Part shown: positions 11,825 through 18,197 of the stretch, piece after piece
Position numbering within the stretch: position 1 is the stretch's first letter
How the letters are laid out: every line of letters starts with the position of its first letter
Assembly (NCBI GenBank): GCA_024206195.1
Contig: JAAGZO010000707.1
Coordinates: 1-39,090, forward strand
DNA from: a bacterium
Lineage (GTDB): Archaea; Nanoarchaeota; Nanoarchaeia; Woesearchaeales; UBA10216
Direction: 5' to 3'
DNA length: 39,090 nucleotides
Program-made: the position numbers and the translations under genes
Notes under the pieces: model-generated
Told to the model about the DNA's origin: nothing
The model's database searches: none
Seen by the model: only the letters and a program-made list of their open reading frames with translations

Positions 11825-12646
11825 ATGATAAAATTATATAACGACCATTACCAAAATTTTAAAAGTTATGGTATCCCAAAAGCTCAATTGATAATAGCGG
11901 ATATTCCGTACAATTTAGGGAATTCTGCTTATGCCTCTAATCCTTCATGGTATGAAGGTGGAGATAATAAAAACGGGGAAAGCGATCTGGCTGGAACTGA
12001 ATTTTTCGATACAGATAAAAACTTTCGGCCTTCAGAATTTATGCACTTTTGCAGTAAGATGCTGAAAAAAGAGCCTAAAAAAGTAAATCAAGCTCCCTGT
12101 ATGATTGTGTTTTGTGCTTTCGATCAACAAATGTATTTAATAGAATTAGCAAAAAGATATGGCCTTAATGGTTATATAAATCTTGTGTTCAGAAAGAACT
12201 TTTCTGCTCAAGTCTTAAAAGCTAATATGCGGGTAGTTGGTAATTGTGAATATGCGATATTGTTTTATCGGGATAAATTACCCAAATTCAACAATAAAGG
12301 AAAAATGGTTTTTAATTGTATGGAGTGGGAGCGTGATTCATCAAAAGAAAAAATACACCCAACCCAAAAACCACTTGCAGTATTAAAAAAGCTAATAACA
12401 TATTTCACTGATGAAAATGATGTTGTAATCGATCCCGTTGCTGGATCAGCCAGCTCGTTAATAGCAGCAATGCAATTGAACCGTAAAGCTTTTGGATTTG
12501 AGATAAAAAAAGACTTCTATGCTAAATCATTGGAAGCAATCAAAACAGCAGAATTACACAAAAGCAAAGTAATCAATATGTTTGATGTGGATAAAAAAAC
12601 AAAATACAAACAGGAAAGTATTTTTGAATCAAAAGCTGGTAAATGA
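11825..12646 (+). CDS. N6-adenine or N4-cytosine DNA methyltransferase
   Basis: A 273-residue protein of the beta class: catalytic motif IV D-I-P-Y (26-29, a variant of D-P-P-Y) near the N-terminus, H-P-T-Q-K-P in the middle, and SAM-binding motif I D-P-V-A-G-S-A-S (a variant of D-P-F-x-G-S-G) in the C-terminal half. It transfers a methyl group from SAM to A or C in duplex DNA. No restriction partner is present, so it most likely protects phage DNA. GAGG lies upstream of ATG 11825 behind a structured leader. Confidence 0.85.
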   Translation: MIKLYNDHYQNFKSYGIPKAQLIIADIPYNLGNSAYASNPSWYEGGDNKNGESDLAGTEFFDTDKNFRPSEFMHFCSKMLKKEPKKVNQAPCMIVFCAFDQQMYLIELAKRYGLNGYINLVFRKNFSAQVLKANMRVVGNCEYAILFYRDKLPKFNNKGKMVFNCMEWERDSSKEKIHPTQKPLAVLKKLITYFTDENDVVIDPVAGSASSLIAAMQLNRKAFGFEIKKDFYAKSLEAIKTAELHKSKVINMFDVDKKTKYKQESIFESKAGK

Positions 12647-12783
12647 TGAATCCTAAAATATTACCAACATTGCTGATAATAATTGATATCGGTTGTGCTG
12701 TTGTTTATGCCTGTCACGGTGATTATAGGAAAGTAATATATTGGTTATCGGCTGCACTTTTAACAGCGTCAATAACATATTAA
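12643..12783 (+). CDS. Small two-span membrane protein
   Basis: A 46-residue frame overlapping the methylase stop. Start MMNPKILPTLLIIID, a first span to about residue 25, then H-G-D-Y-R-K, then a second span (V-I-Y-W-L-S-A-A-L-L-T-A). I recognise this as a recurring small phage protein near methylase and replication genes; function unknown. Too short for most gene finders. Confidence 0.6.
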   Translation: MMNPKILPTLLIIIDIGCAVVYACHGDYRKVIYWLSAALLTASITY

Positions 12784-12793
12784 AGGGTAAATA

Positions 12794-12925
12794 ATGAAAG
12801 AATGTAAATGCAAAGAACTTCAGAAAAAGTTAGACACCATAAAATCAATAGCCGATAAAGTTATAAACGGGAATATGCAAACACAAACGGCTGTTTTAAA
12901 GATTAATGCGGTGGTGAAGGGATGA
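12794..12925 (+). CDS. Small hypothetical protein
   Basis: A 43-residue frame, start MKECKCKELQKKLDTI, a short coiled-coil-like helix with two N-terminal Cys. Its stop overlaps the start of the cytosine methylase by four bases (ATGA), supporting translation. Family not recognised. Confidence 0.5.
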   Translation: MKECKCKELQKKLDTIKSIADKVINGNMQTQTAVLKINAVVKG

Positions 12926-13653
12926 AGTTTGTTGAGCTATTTGCCGGGATAGGTGGGTTTAGTTTAGGATTTGAAAGGGCTGGCCATGAGTGTGTTGGTC
13001 ATGTCGAGATTGACAAATATGCTCAAAAGGTACTATTAAAACATTGGCCTGAAGTGCCAGTATACTCAGATGTAAAGGAGATTAAAGGTGACGAATTCGG
13101 AAAAGTTGACATCTTGTGCGGTGGATTCCCCTGTCAAGACTTGTCAGTTGCGGGAAAGCAAAAAGGCATCCACGGAGACAGGTCTGGTCTTTTCGACCAA
13201 ATTATTAGAATCAGTAGGGTATGTCGACCAAAATACATTGTCCTTGAAAACGTGGCAAACCTCATTGCTAGACCCGAATGGTTCGGATATGTCCTCGGAA
13301 GAATTGCCGAAATCGGGTACGATGCGGAATGGCAAGTTATTAGAGCAGACACCTTTGGATCTCCACAAGGCCGACCAAGAATCTTTATCGCTGCCTACCC
13401 TACGGGCAAGCAGTGGAATACAAGACAAGTTCACACAAGCCCAAATGAAAAAAGTACACTTACGACACCAAAAAACTGGGATAAGTTTTGGTATGTCAAT
13501 AGGGGAAGTAATAATGTTGAATTTAGGAAAAAAGATGAACCTTTCATTTGCGGAGTGGATGATGGGATTCCCCATCGGGTGGACAGACTTAAATGCCTAG
13601 GAAACGCCTTAATACCTCAAATAGCAGAATATATCGGGAGACAACTAAAATGA
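12922..13653 (+). CDS. dcm: C5-cytosine DNA methyltransferase, short form
   Basis: A 243-residue protein with motif I F-A-G-I-G-G-F-S-L-G (7-16), motif IV G-G-F-P-C-Q (68-73) with catalytic Cys71, motif VI E-N-V (109-111), a motif VIII variant Q-G-R-P-R (149-153) and motif X G-N-A-L-I-P (227-232). The target-recognition region (about 155-205) is very short compared with the usual enzymes of 320 or more residues. It methylates C5 of cytosine in a short target, probably to evade host restriction. A second conserved frame lies within it (13088-13600). The start overlaps the previous stop. Confidence 0.85.
   Translation: MKFVELFAGIGGFSLGFERAGHECVGHVEIDKYAQKVLLKHWPEVPVYSDVKEIKGDEFGKVDILCGGFPCQDLSVAGKQKGIHGDRSGLFDQIIRISRVCRPKYIVLENVANLIARPEWFGYVLGRIAEIGYDAEWQVIRADTFGSPQGRPRIFIAAYPTGKQWNTRQVHTSPNEKSTLTTPKNWDKFWYVNRGSNNVEFRKKDEPFICGVDDGIPHRVDRLKCLGNALIPQIAEYIGRQLK
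13088..13600 (+). CDS. Protein encoded inside the cytosine methylase gene (+1 frame)
   Basis: A 170-residue frame, shifted +1 from the methylase and wholly inside it. It is not a random open frame: T-S-C-A-V-D-S-P-V-K-T (8-18), S-L-K-T-W-Q-T-S-L (52-60), S-G-T-M-R-N-G (76-82), S-L-P-T-L-R-A-S (101-108) and A-E-W-M-M-G-F-P-I-G-W-T-D-L (155-168) are the conserved blocks of a phage protein family I know by sequence from many genomes, where it accompanies dcm genes. The function of that family is unknown to me. Translation could start at ATG 13088 or upstream; no strong ribosome binding site is seen. Confidence 0.6.
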   Translation: MTNSEKLTSCAVDSPVKTCQLRESKKASTETGLVFSTKLLESVGYVDQNTLSLKTWQTSLLDPNGSDMSSEELPKSGTMRNGKLLEQTPLDLHKADQESLSLPTLRASSGIQDKFTQAQMKKVHLRHQKTGISFGMSIGEVIMLNLGKKMNLSFAEWMMGFPIGWTDLNA

Positions 13654-13763
13654 TTAACCTCACATTGGGAATACTAATAACCCTAATAATAATCATCTGT
13701 ATTGGATGCACGGTACAGGTTTACTTGGAAGAAAGGAAGGAAAATGAGAACAATAAAATTTAG
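13650..13763 (+). CDS. Tiny single-span membrane protein
   Basis: A 37-residue frame overlapping the methylase stop: MINLTLGILI, a long run of Ile/Leu (to about residue 20), then I-G-C-T and a charged tail. One membrane span, with a lipobox-like G-C that comes a little late for a lipoprotein. Function unknown. Confidence 0.45.
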   Translation: MINLTLGILITLIIIICIGCTVQVYLEERKENENNKI

Positions 13764-14163
13764 AGCGTGGGTTGAAAATGGTTTCAGAGGACAAAATGGA
13801 ATGTATGTTGGGTTTTCTTTCAAAGATATTGAGAACGGAAGGGCTGAATCTAACATATTTTGTGATGATGGAAAAACCGTTGAGGAACCAAATTGGGATA
13901 AAATTAAACTAATGCAGTTCACCGGACTTCTCGACAAGAACGGAAAAGAAATTTATGAGGGGGATGTATTGTCTTATGACGGTGAAACCAATATGGATTC
14001 CACCCTATGCGGTTATGTTCGAGAACACTTGGGGACGTTTGTTTGTTTTTATGGACAGGACGCACTAGGAAGAGACTGCTTTGATGAATTATATCAAGTG
14101 GCAAGTGGAAGGGAAATCATAGGAAACATACACGAAAACCCTGAACTATTGGAGCAAAAATGA
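13744..14163 (+). CDS. yopX: YopX-family protein
   Basis: A 139-residue protein starting M-R-T-I-K-F-R-A-W, with L-M-Q-F-T-G-L-L-D-K-N-G-K-E-I-Y-E-G-D-V-L (about 55-75) and G-N-I-H-E-N-P-E-L-L near the end. This is the full YopX signature of phage and prophage proteins; their role is not known. ATG 13744 has AAGG upstream and overlaps the tiny membrane-protein gene. Confidence 0.9.
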   Translation: MRTIKFRAWVENGFRGQNGMYVGFSFKDIENGRAESNIFCDDGKTVEEPNWDKIKLMQFTGLLDKNGKEIYEGDVLSYDGETNMDSTLCGYVREHLGTFVCFYGQDALGRDCFDELYQVASGREIIGNIHENPELLEQK

Positions 14164-14690
14164 AAAGAACACAACCAACACCAGACCCAATAACGCACAC
14201 GCCATGTTCAATAGGCTTTTACGGGAAAACGCCTAAAATAAGGAAGAAAAGACCCTTACCTCAACCCCACTTCATACCACTTGGAGATGGAACCGACCGC
14301 CTTATCTTGATTAAGGACATTACCCTTATATTTGGTTATAAAGGAAAAAGCTACAGAATGAAGCTGAAAAAGGGATTTCTTTCAAGAGGTTCAGATTTGC
14401 CTGTTGGATTACTCTTTAACAGAAAAGACGCTCGGACATGGAGAGCATTTGCCGGTCATGATTGGGGATTTGCAACGGGTTGTTGGCCTCAGAAGGTTTT
14501 GGATGCTTTTTATCTTTATGAATTGATTCAAGGTGGTATCCCGAAATGGAAAGCCAAGACAGCACATAGGGGGTTAAGAATAGTTGGTTCAATACCTTAC
14601 AACAATCACCGGAAGCATGAAGATAGGGATTTTGATGGACACGCTAATAAGTATGGGATTAAAACAAAGGATGGCCGATATGAAACTTAA
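14160..14690 (+). CDS. DUF1353-like protein
   Basis: A 176-residue protein. The core reads L-I-L-I-K-D-I-T-L, K-K-G-F-L-S-R-G-S-D-L-P (about 78-89), W-R-A-F-A-G-H-D-W-G-F (about 98-108), which resembles DUF1353, a phage family with a conserved H-D. The C-terminal 50 residues are basic. It overlaps yopX by four bases. Function unknown; the family match is by motif only. Confidence 0.55.
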   Translation: MKRTQPTPDPITHTPCSIGFYGKTPKIRKKRPLPQPHFIPLGDGTDRLILIKDITLIFGYKGKSYRMKLKKGFLSRGSDLPVGLLFNRKDARTWRAFAGHDWGFATGCWPQKVLDAFYLYELIQGGIPKWKAKTAHRGLRIVGSIPYNNHRKHEDRDFDGHANKYGIKTKDGRYET

Positions 14691-14826
14691 AATAGCCTTC
14701 CCCGATGCCATTGAACGCTTTGAAAGGCAGTTCAAGAAAGAGCAGAAGAAGAACCCGAAGCTGACAAAGGAGCATTTTATCGCCTGTTTAATTCAATCTG
14801 GGCTGGAGGTGTATGAGAATGAATGA
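14680..14826 (+). CDS. Small hypothetical protein
   Basis: A 48-residue protein starting MKLKIAFPDAIERFERQF. ATG 14680 has AAGGA eight bases upstream; longer in-frame starts fall inside the previous gene. Helical, with T-K-E-H-F-I-A-C-L-I-Q-S-G near the end. Family not recognised. Confidence 0.5.
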   Translation: MKLKIAFPDAIERFERQFKKEQKKNPKLTKEHFIACLIQSGLEVYENE

Positions 14827-15277
14827 AGAAAAGAGGCCAGAACGAAGATATAATGTAGTGTGTTATAGGCCAAAATGTCCTCATCATATGGGAAATGGAT
14901 GGGGTAGCTGCGATAAACTTTCACAAAAAGATATGTATTATTGCAATGAATTTAATGAAAAGGAGAAGCCAATGAGCAAACGAGATCAGATAAGGGAAAA
15001 ATTGGATGAGGCTTTTAATTCACCTGATTTCGCCTCCCATGAACAGAATTATTATTCCAAGAAAATCATGAAAATCATAGACAAGCACATCCCCGATGAG
15101 CCGATAAAGGAGGGGGATGTTGTGATATTTCAAGTACCGGATATATTGGCTGTATTTAAGGTAAAATCCGTCAAAGACGATTGTTTTGAAGATGTTGGTC
15201 GCTTTCAGTATCAAAAAGCAAAATGCCGAAAAGCCACCCCAAAAGAGATAGAATGCTATAAGGAGGCTATGGAATGA
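14819..15277 (+). CDS. Hypothetical protein with N-terminal Cys cluster
   Basis: A 152-residue protein. ATG 14819 sits nine bases after GGAGG; the in-frame ATG at 14813 is only three bases away. The first 45 residues carry C-Y-R-P-K-C-P-H-H, then C-D and Y-Y-C-N, a possible zinc site. The middle and end form a beta-rich domain with G-D-V-V-I-F and V-F-K-V. An internal ATG (MSKRDQIREK at 14972, behind AAGGAG) could start a second, shorter product. Confidence 0.55.
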   Translation: MNEEKRPERRYNVVCYRPKCPHHMGNGWGSCDKLSQKDMYYCNEFNEKEKPMSKRDQIREKLDEAFNSPDFASHEQNYYSKKIMKIIDKHIPDEPIKEGDVVIFQVPDILAVFKVKSVKDDCFEDVGRFQYQKAKCRKATPKEIECYKEAME

Positions 15278-15513
15278 GTGAAAAAGAACTATTACTCAGA
15301 ATGGATGATTTACAGGATGGAATGCTAACGAATGCAGAGCATATCAATAAATTGGTCAGCAGATTAATCCAACAGGAAGAAACACTCAAAAAGCTGATTG
15401 AGTTCTTAGATTGGCATGGAATGGGGAAGATGGGAAAGCCACGGTTTAATGAAGGAGTGATTTCAATCGAGGAAAGTAGTGACAAATGGAAGGAAATCAA
15501 AGATGGAATTTAA
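15274..15513 (+). CDS. Small coiled-coil protein
   Basis: A 79-residue protein, start MSEKELLLRMDDLQDGML, with heptad-like Leu/Ile spacing through about residue 45. Overlaps the previous stop by four bases. Function unknown. Confidence 0.55.
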   Translation: MSEKELLLRMDDLQDGMLTNAEHINKLVSRLIQQEETLKKLIEFLDWHGMGKMGKPRFNEGVISIEESSDKWKEIKDGI

Positions 15514-15585
15514 TCAATCAATAACCCCAATACCCTGTTTCTGGACTAATTCAACGGTAGGCATGAGGATTGTATGGGAATTGTC

Positions 15586-15614
15586 TTGACCTATAAAGCT
15601 AAATACCTTATTAT
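15586..15614 (+). promoter_or_regulatory. Probable sigma70 promoter
   Basis: TTGACC (15586-15591), 17-base spacer, TATTAT (15609-15614). It ends the 111-base gap 15514-15624 and would start RNA around 15621, just before the small zinc-ribbon gene. Confidence 0.5.
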
Positions 15615-15624
15615 ATAAGTAGTT

Positions 15625-15780
15625 ATGTTAATTGATAAAGTAATGACAAAGGTAAAAACACAAATAGCCTGCTGGAAATGCGGTAGGAAGCTTTTATGGG
15701 TAGCACGTGGAATGTATCACTGTGTTCATTGTACTGCTTTATCTTGTAATCATGAAGTCATTGTTAAATCAGAGAGGTAA
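15625..15780 (+). CDS. Small zinc-ribbon protein
   Basis: A 51-residue frame with C-W-K-C-G and Y-H-C-V-H-C (about 16-36), a typical two-knuckle zinc ribbon, plus a further C-N-H. ATG 15625 has no good ribosome binding site; the in-frame ATG at 15643 is possible. The promoter lies just upstream. It may be a small transcription or host-interaction factor, judged only by fold type. Confidence 0.55.
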   Translation: MLIDKVMTKVKTQIACWKCGRKLLWVARGMYHCVHCTALSCNHEVIVKSER

Positions 15781-15782
15781 TT

Positions 15783-15833
15783 ATGGGATGCAAGGGTAAA
15801 GGCAGAAAGACTAAAGGCCGAAAGAAAAAGTGA
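15783..15833 (+). CDS. Sixteen-residue basic peptide
   Basis: MGCKGKGRKTKGRKKK. GAGG ends six bases upstream of ATG 15783 and the stop overlaps a GTG start downstream, so translation is plausible. Ten of 16 residues are Lys or Arg. It could be a genuine nucleic-acid-binding peptide or only a coupling leader for the next frame. Confidence 0.35.
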   Translation: MGCKGKGRKTKGRKKK

Positions 15834-15979
15834 TTAAGTTCATTGATAAGCTGTTTAAGAAGAAAGAGCCTACTCACACAAAGGAAGTAATAAAATCAGG
15901 CCTTTTTGAATGTGAATTTTACATGATGACAGAAAGAGAGAGAAAGAAAAGAGGGATTAATGTTACGGTCTTTGATTAA
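15830..15979 (+). CDS. Small protein with GTG start
   Basis: A 49-residue frame starting at GTG 15830 (GTGA overlap with the previous stop). Amphipathic N-terminus, then F-E-C-E-F-Y-M-M-T-E-R-E-R-K-K-R. It overlaps the start of the 15960 gene. Supported by coupling only. Confidence 0.35.
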   Translation: MIKFIDKLFKKKEPTHTKEVIKSGLFECEFYMMTERERKKRGINVTVFD

Positions 15980-16181
15980 AAAACTACTCTCTCTGTTCAA
16001 GAAGAAGAAAGCGACATATGCTATTGAATGGTATGATATCGAAATACAACAACCTTCCCTTAAAGATATTATTGCAAGGAAAAACGAATTGCTTAGTGAA
16101 GTTGCACACTTGTTAGAAAATAACGACAATGAAGCATTCAAAGAAGCCGTTCAAGCTGAAATTGACGAGATGACCAAATAG
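15960..16181 (+). CDS. Small protein with amphipathic N-terminal helix
   Basis: A 73-residue protein starting MLRSLIKKLLSLFKKKK, a strongly amphipathic cationic helix that could bind membrane, followed by an acidic helical domain. GAGGG lies upstream. It is the last gene before the late promoter. Function unknown. Confidence 0.55.
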   Translation: MLRSLIKKLLSLFKKKKATYAIEWYDIEIQQPSLKDIIARKNELLSEVAHLLENNDNEAFKEAVQAEIDEMTK

Positions 16182-16243
16182 CACTTTTCCCCACCTGACC
16201 CCCAAAACACCCCCTTTCACAACACTTTTTACCCATTTCCATA
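16182..16243 (+). terminator. C-rich, G-poor stretch, possible Rho-utilisation site
   Basis: About 60 bases are almost free of G (one G before the last few bases) and rich in C, with little pairing potential. Such C-over-G stretches are where Rho loads onto untranslated RNA. It sits just after the last early gene and just before the late promoter, where a transcription boundary is expected. There is no hairpin with U-run. Confidence 0.4.
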
Positions 16244-16251
16244 GAAATATC

Positions 16252-16280
16252 TTGCTTTTATGACATAAAGCATATATTAT
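16252..16280 (+). promoter_or_regulatory. Late-region promoter
   Basis: TTGCTT (16252-16257), 17-base spacer, TATTAT (16275-16280). The start codon of the small terminase gene follows the -10 by seven bases, so the RNA would begin at or beside the ATG. Confidence 0.6.
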
Positions 16281-16287
16281 AGAGTAT

Positions 16288-16821
16288 ATGCCTGATAAGC
16301 TAACCCCAAAACAAAAGCTATTCTGCCTTGAATACCTTAAGGACTTAAATGCGACCAGATCCGCTTTAGATGCCGGATACAGCGAAAAAACGGCAGAAGT
16401 GATCGGATGGGAAAACTTAAGGAAACCTTTGATAGCCGATTATATACAAAAGAAGAACCAAGAACGGTTTGATAATCTAGAGTCTGAAGGTAAAAAAGTA
16501 ATATATGAACTGGCTCTAGTGGGCTTTTCTGACATCAAAGATTATGTGGATATTGATGAAGAAGGGTGCGTTAAATGCAAATCCATTGAAGAAATGAAGA
16601 ACACAAGGGTAATTAGCTCAGTAAAAGAGAAAAGGACTATCAGACAATCCCCCGGTGAATCAGAAGATATGATACTGGATAACACTTTTGAGTTCAAAAT
16701 GCACGATAAAATGAAAGCCCTTGAAGGATTAGCAAAGCATTATGGGCTATATAAGGACGATATCAACCTAAAAACAGGCCCAATTGTGATTAAGATGAGC
16801 AAAGAAGATGAGGACATCTGA
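16288..16821 (+). CDS. terS: Terminase small subunit
   Basis: A 177-residue protein. The start L-T-P-K-Q-K-L-F-C-L-E-Y-L-K-D-L-N-A-T-R (5-24), then A-G-Y-S-E-K-T-A, matches the Terminase_2 family. It recognises the packaging site and starts headful packaging with the large subunit. The N-terminal match fixes the start. There is no ribosome binding site, and the -10 box lies seven bases before the ATG, so a leaderless message is likely. Confidence 0.9.
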   Translation: MPDKLTPKQKLFCLEYLKDLNATRSALDAGYSEKTAEVIGWENLRKPLIADYIQKKNQERFDNLESEGKKVIYELALVGFSDIKDYVDIDEEGCVKCKSIEEMKNTRVISSVKEKRTIRQSPGESEDMILDNTFEFKMHDKMKALEGLAKHYGLYKDDINLKTGPIVIKMSKEDEDI

Positions 16822-16850
16822 AAAGGCTTAACCCGTAAAAACGTGATAGA

Positions 16851-18197
16851 ATGACCGATTTTAAGCTAAATGATGCCCAATTAAAAGCAAATGGAACGGT
16901 GTTTATTTCCGGGGCGGAGAATGTTTTATTAAAAGGCGGGTCAAGAAGTTCAAAAACATTCCTAATAATCAGAAACATTATCCTTAGAAGCCAGAAAGCC
17001 CCCAAGTCAAGACACGTTGTTTTGAGGTTTAGATTCACAGATTGCAAATCATCAATAGTATTTGACACCTTCCCAAAAGTAATGGAGTTGGCTTATCCCG
17101 GCTTAAAGTACCACATCAATAAATCAGATTGGTTCGCAACCTTTGAAAATGGTAGTGAGATTTGGTTCGGTGGATTGGATGATAAAGAACGATTAGAGAA
17201 GATTTTAGGCAAAGAATATGCAACCAGCTTCATAAACGAGTGTTCACAAGTATCAAATGATGCCCGTCAAATGGTATCAACCAGAATAGCTCAGAAGGTT
17301 TACTGTAAGATTAAAGGTGCAGAAGATAAGCTTCTCCCATGCCGTGAATACTTTGATTATAACCCACCATCAAAGGCACATTGGGGATATAAGTTATTTG
17401 AGCAACACGTTGACCCGGAAACAAAACAACCCCTTAAAGACCCTGAAAACTGGGTGTCAATGCAACTCAATCCAGTTGACAATGAAGAAAACCTCAACCC
17501 CAAATACCTTAAGAAGCTTGAGAACATGAGTCCACGGTATAAGAAAAGGTTTTGGTATGGTGACTATTCAGATGACAACCCAAACCAATTGGTTTCCGAT
17601 GTTACGATTGACACCTATAGGATAATGGATGGGGCTGAACTGCCTGAGATGTTAAGAATTGTAATTCCTGTTGATCCTTCTGGATCTGATGATGTTGATA
17701 ATATCACAAATGATGAGATTGGGATTGTCCCTGTTGGACTTGGGATTGATGGTCATGCTTATGTTCTGGAGGATGTCACGGTCAAGGCTGGACCAGCTAA
17801 ATGGGGTAATGTGGCTACGACAGCTTATGACAGATTAGAAGCTGATTGTGTTGTGGGCGAAACAAATTATGGTGGAGCAATGGTCAAGTTTGTTATCCAG
17901 ACAGCAAAACCCGATGTTCCATATAAAGAAGTGAGAGCAAGTAGGGGAAAGCACGTAAGATTCGAACCTGTAGCTTCACTGTACAATCAAGGCAGAATAC
18001 ACCATGTTGGACATTTTGATAAGCTGGAAGATGAAATACAGGGAATGTCAACAATGGGTTATCTTGGTGATGATTCACCAAATAGAGTGGATTCCCTTGC
18101 ATGGGGCATAACAGAACTATTCCCCGGATTAGTAACCGAACCAGAAGAAGCCGAAGAGGATTTTTATGATGTACCTGAATCATGGGAGGCCGCTTAA
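16851..18197 (+). CDS. terL: Terminase large subunit
   Basis: A 448-residue protein. ATPase half: Walker A G-G-S-R-S-S-K-T (29-36) and a Walker B-like F-I-N-E (127-130). Nuclease half: D275 in V-D-P-S-G-S-D, E337 in V-G-E-T-N-Y-G-G and D414 in N-R-V-D-S-L-A-W, the RNase H-like triad. It pumps DNA into the prohead and cuts it at headful. Start region has a weak ribosome binding site 30 bases after terS. Confidence 0.92.
   Translation: MTDFKLNDAQLKANGTVFISGAENVLLKGGSRSSKTFLIIRNIILRSQKAPKSRHVVLRFRFTDCKSSIVFDTFPKVMELAYPGLKYHINKSDWFATFENGSEIWFGGLDDKERLEKILGKEYATSFINECSQVSNDARQMVSTRIAQKVYCKIKGAEDKLLPCREYFDYNPPSKAHWGYKLFEQHVDPETKQPLKDPENWVSMQLNPVDNEENLNPKYLKKLENMSPRYKKRFWYGDYSDDNPNQLVSDVTIDTYRIMDGAELPEMLRIVIPVDPSGSDDVDNITNDEIGIVPVGLGIDGHAYVLEDVTVKAGPAKWGNVATTAYDRLEADCVVGETNYGGAMVKFVIQTAKPDVPYKEVRASRGKHVRFEPVASLYNQGRIHHVGHFDKLEDEIQGMSTMGYLGDDSPNRVDSLAWGITELFPGLVTEPEEAEEDFYDVPESWEAA

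Noticed and set aside
13134..13575. Minus-strand frames across the cytosine methylase
   Set aside because: No start signals and no recognisable motifs, unlike the plus-strand +1 frame.
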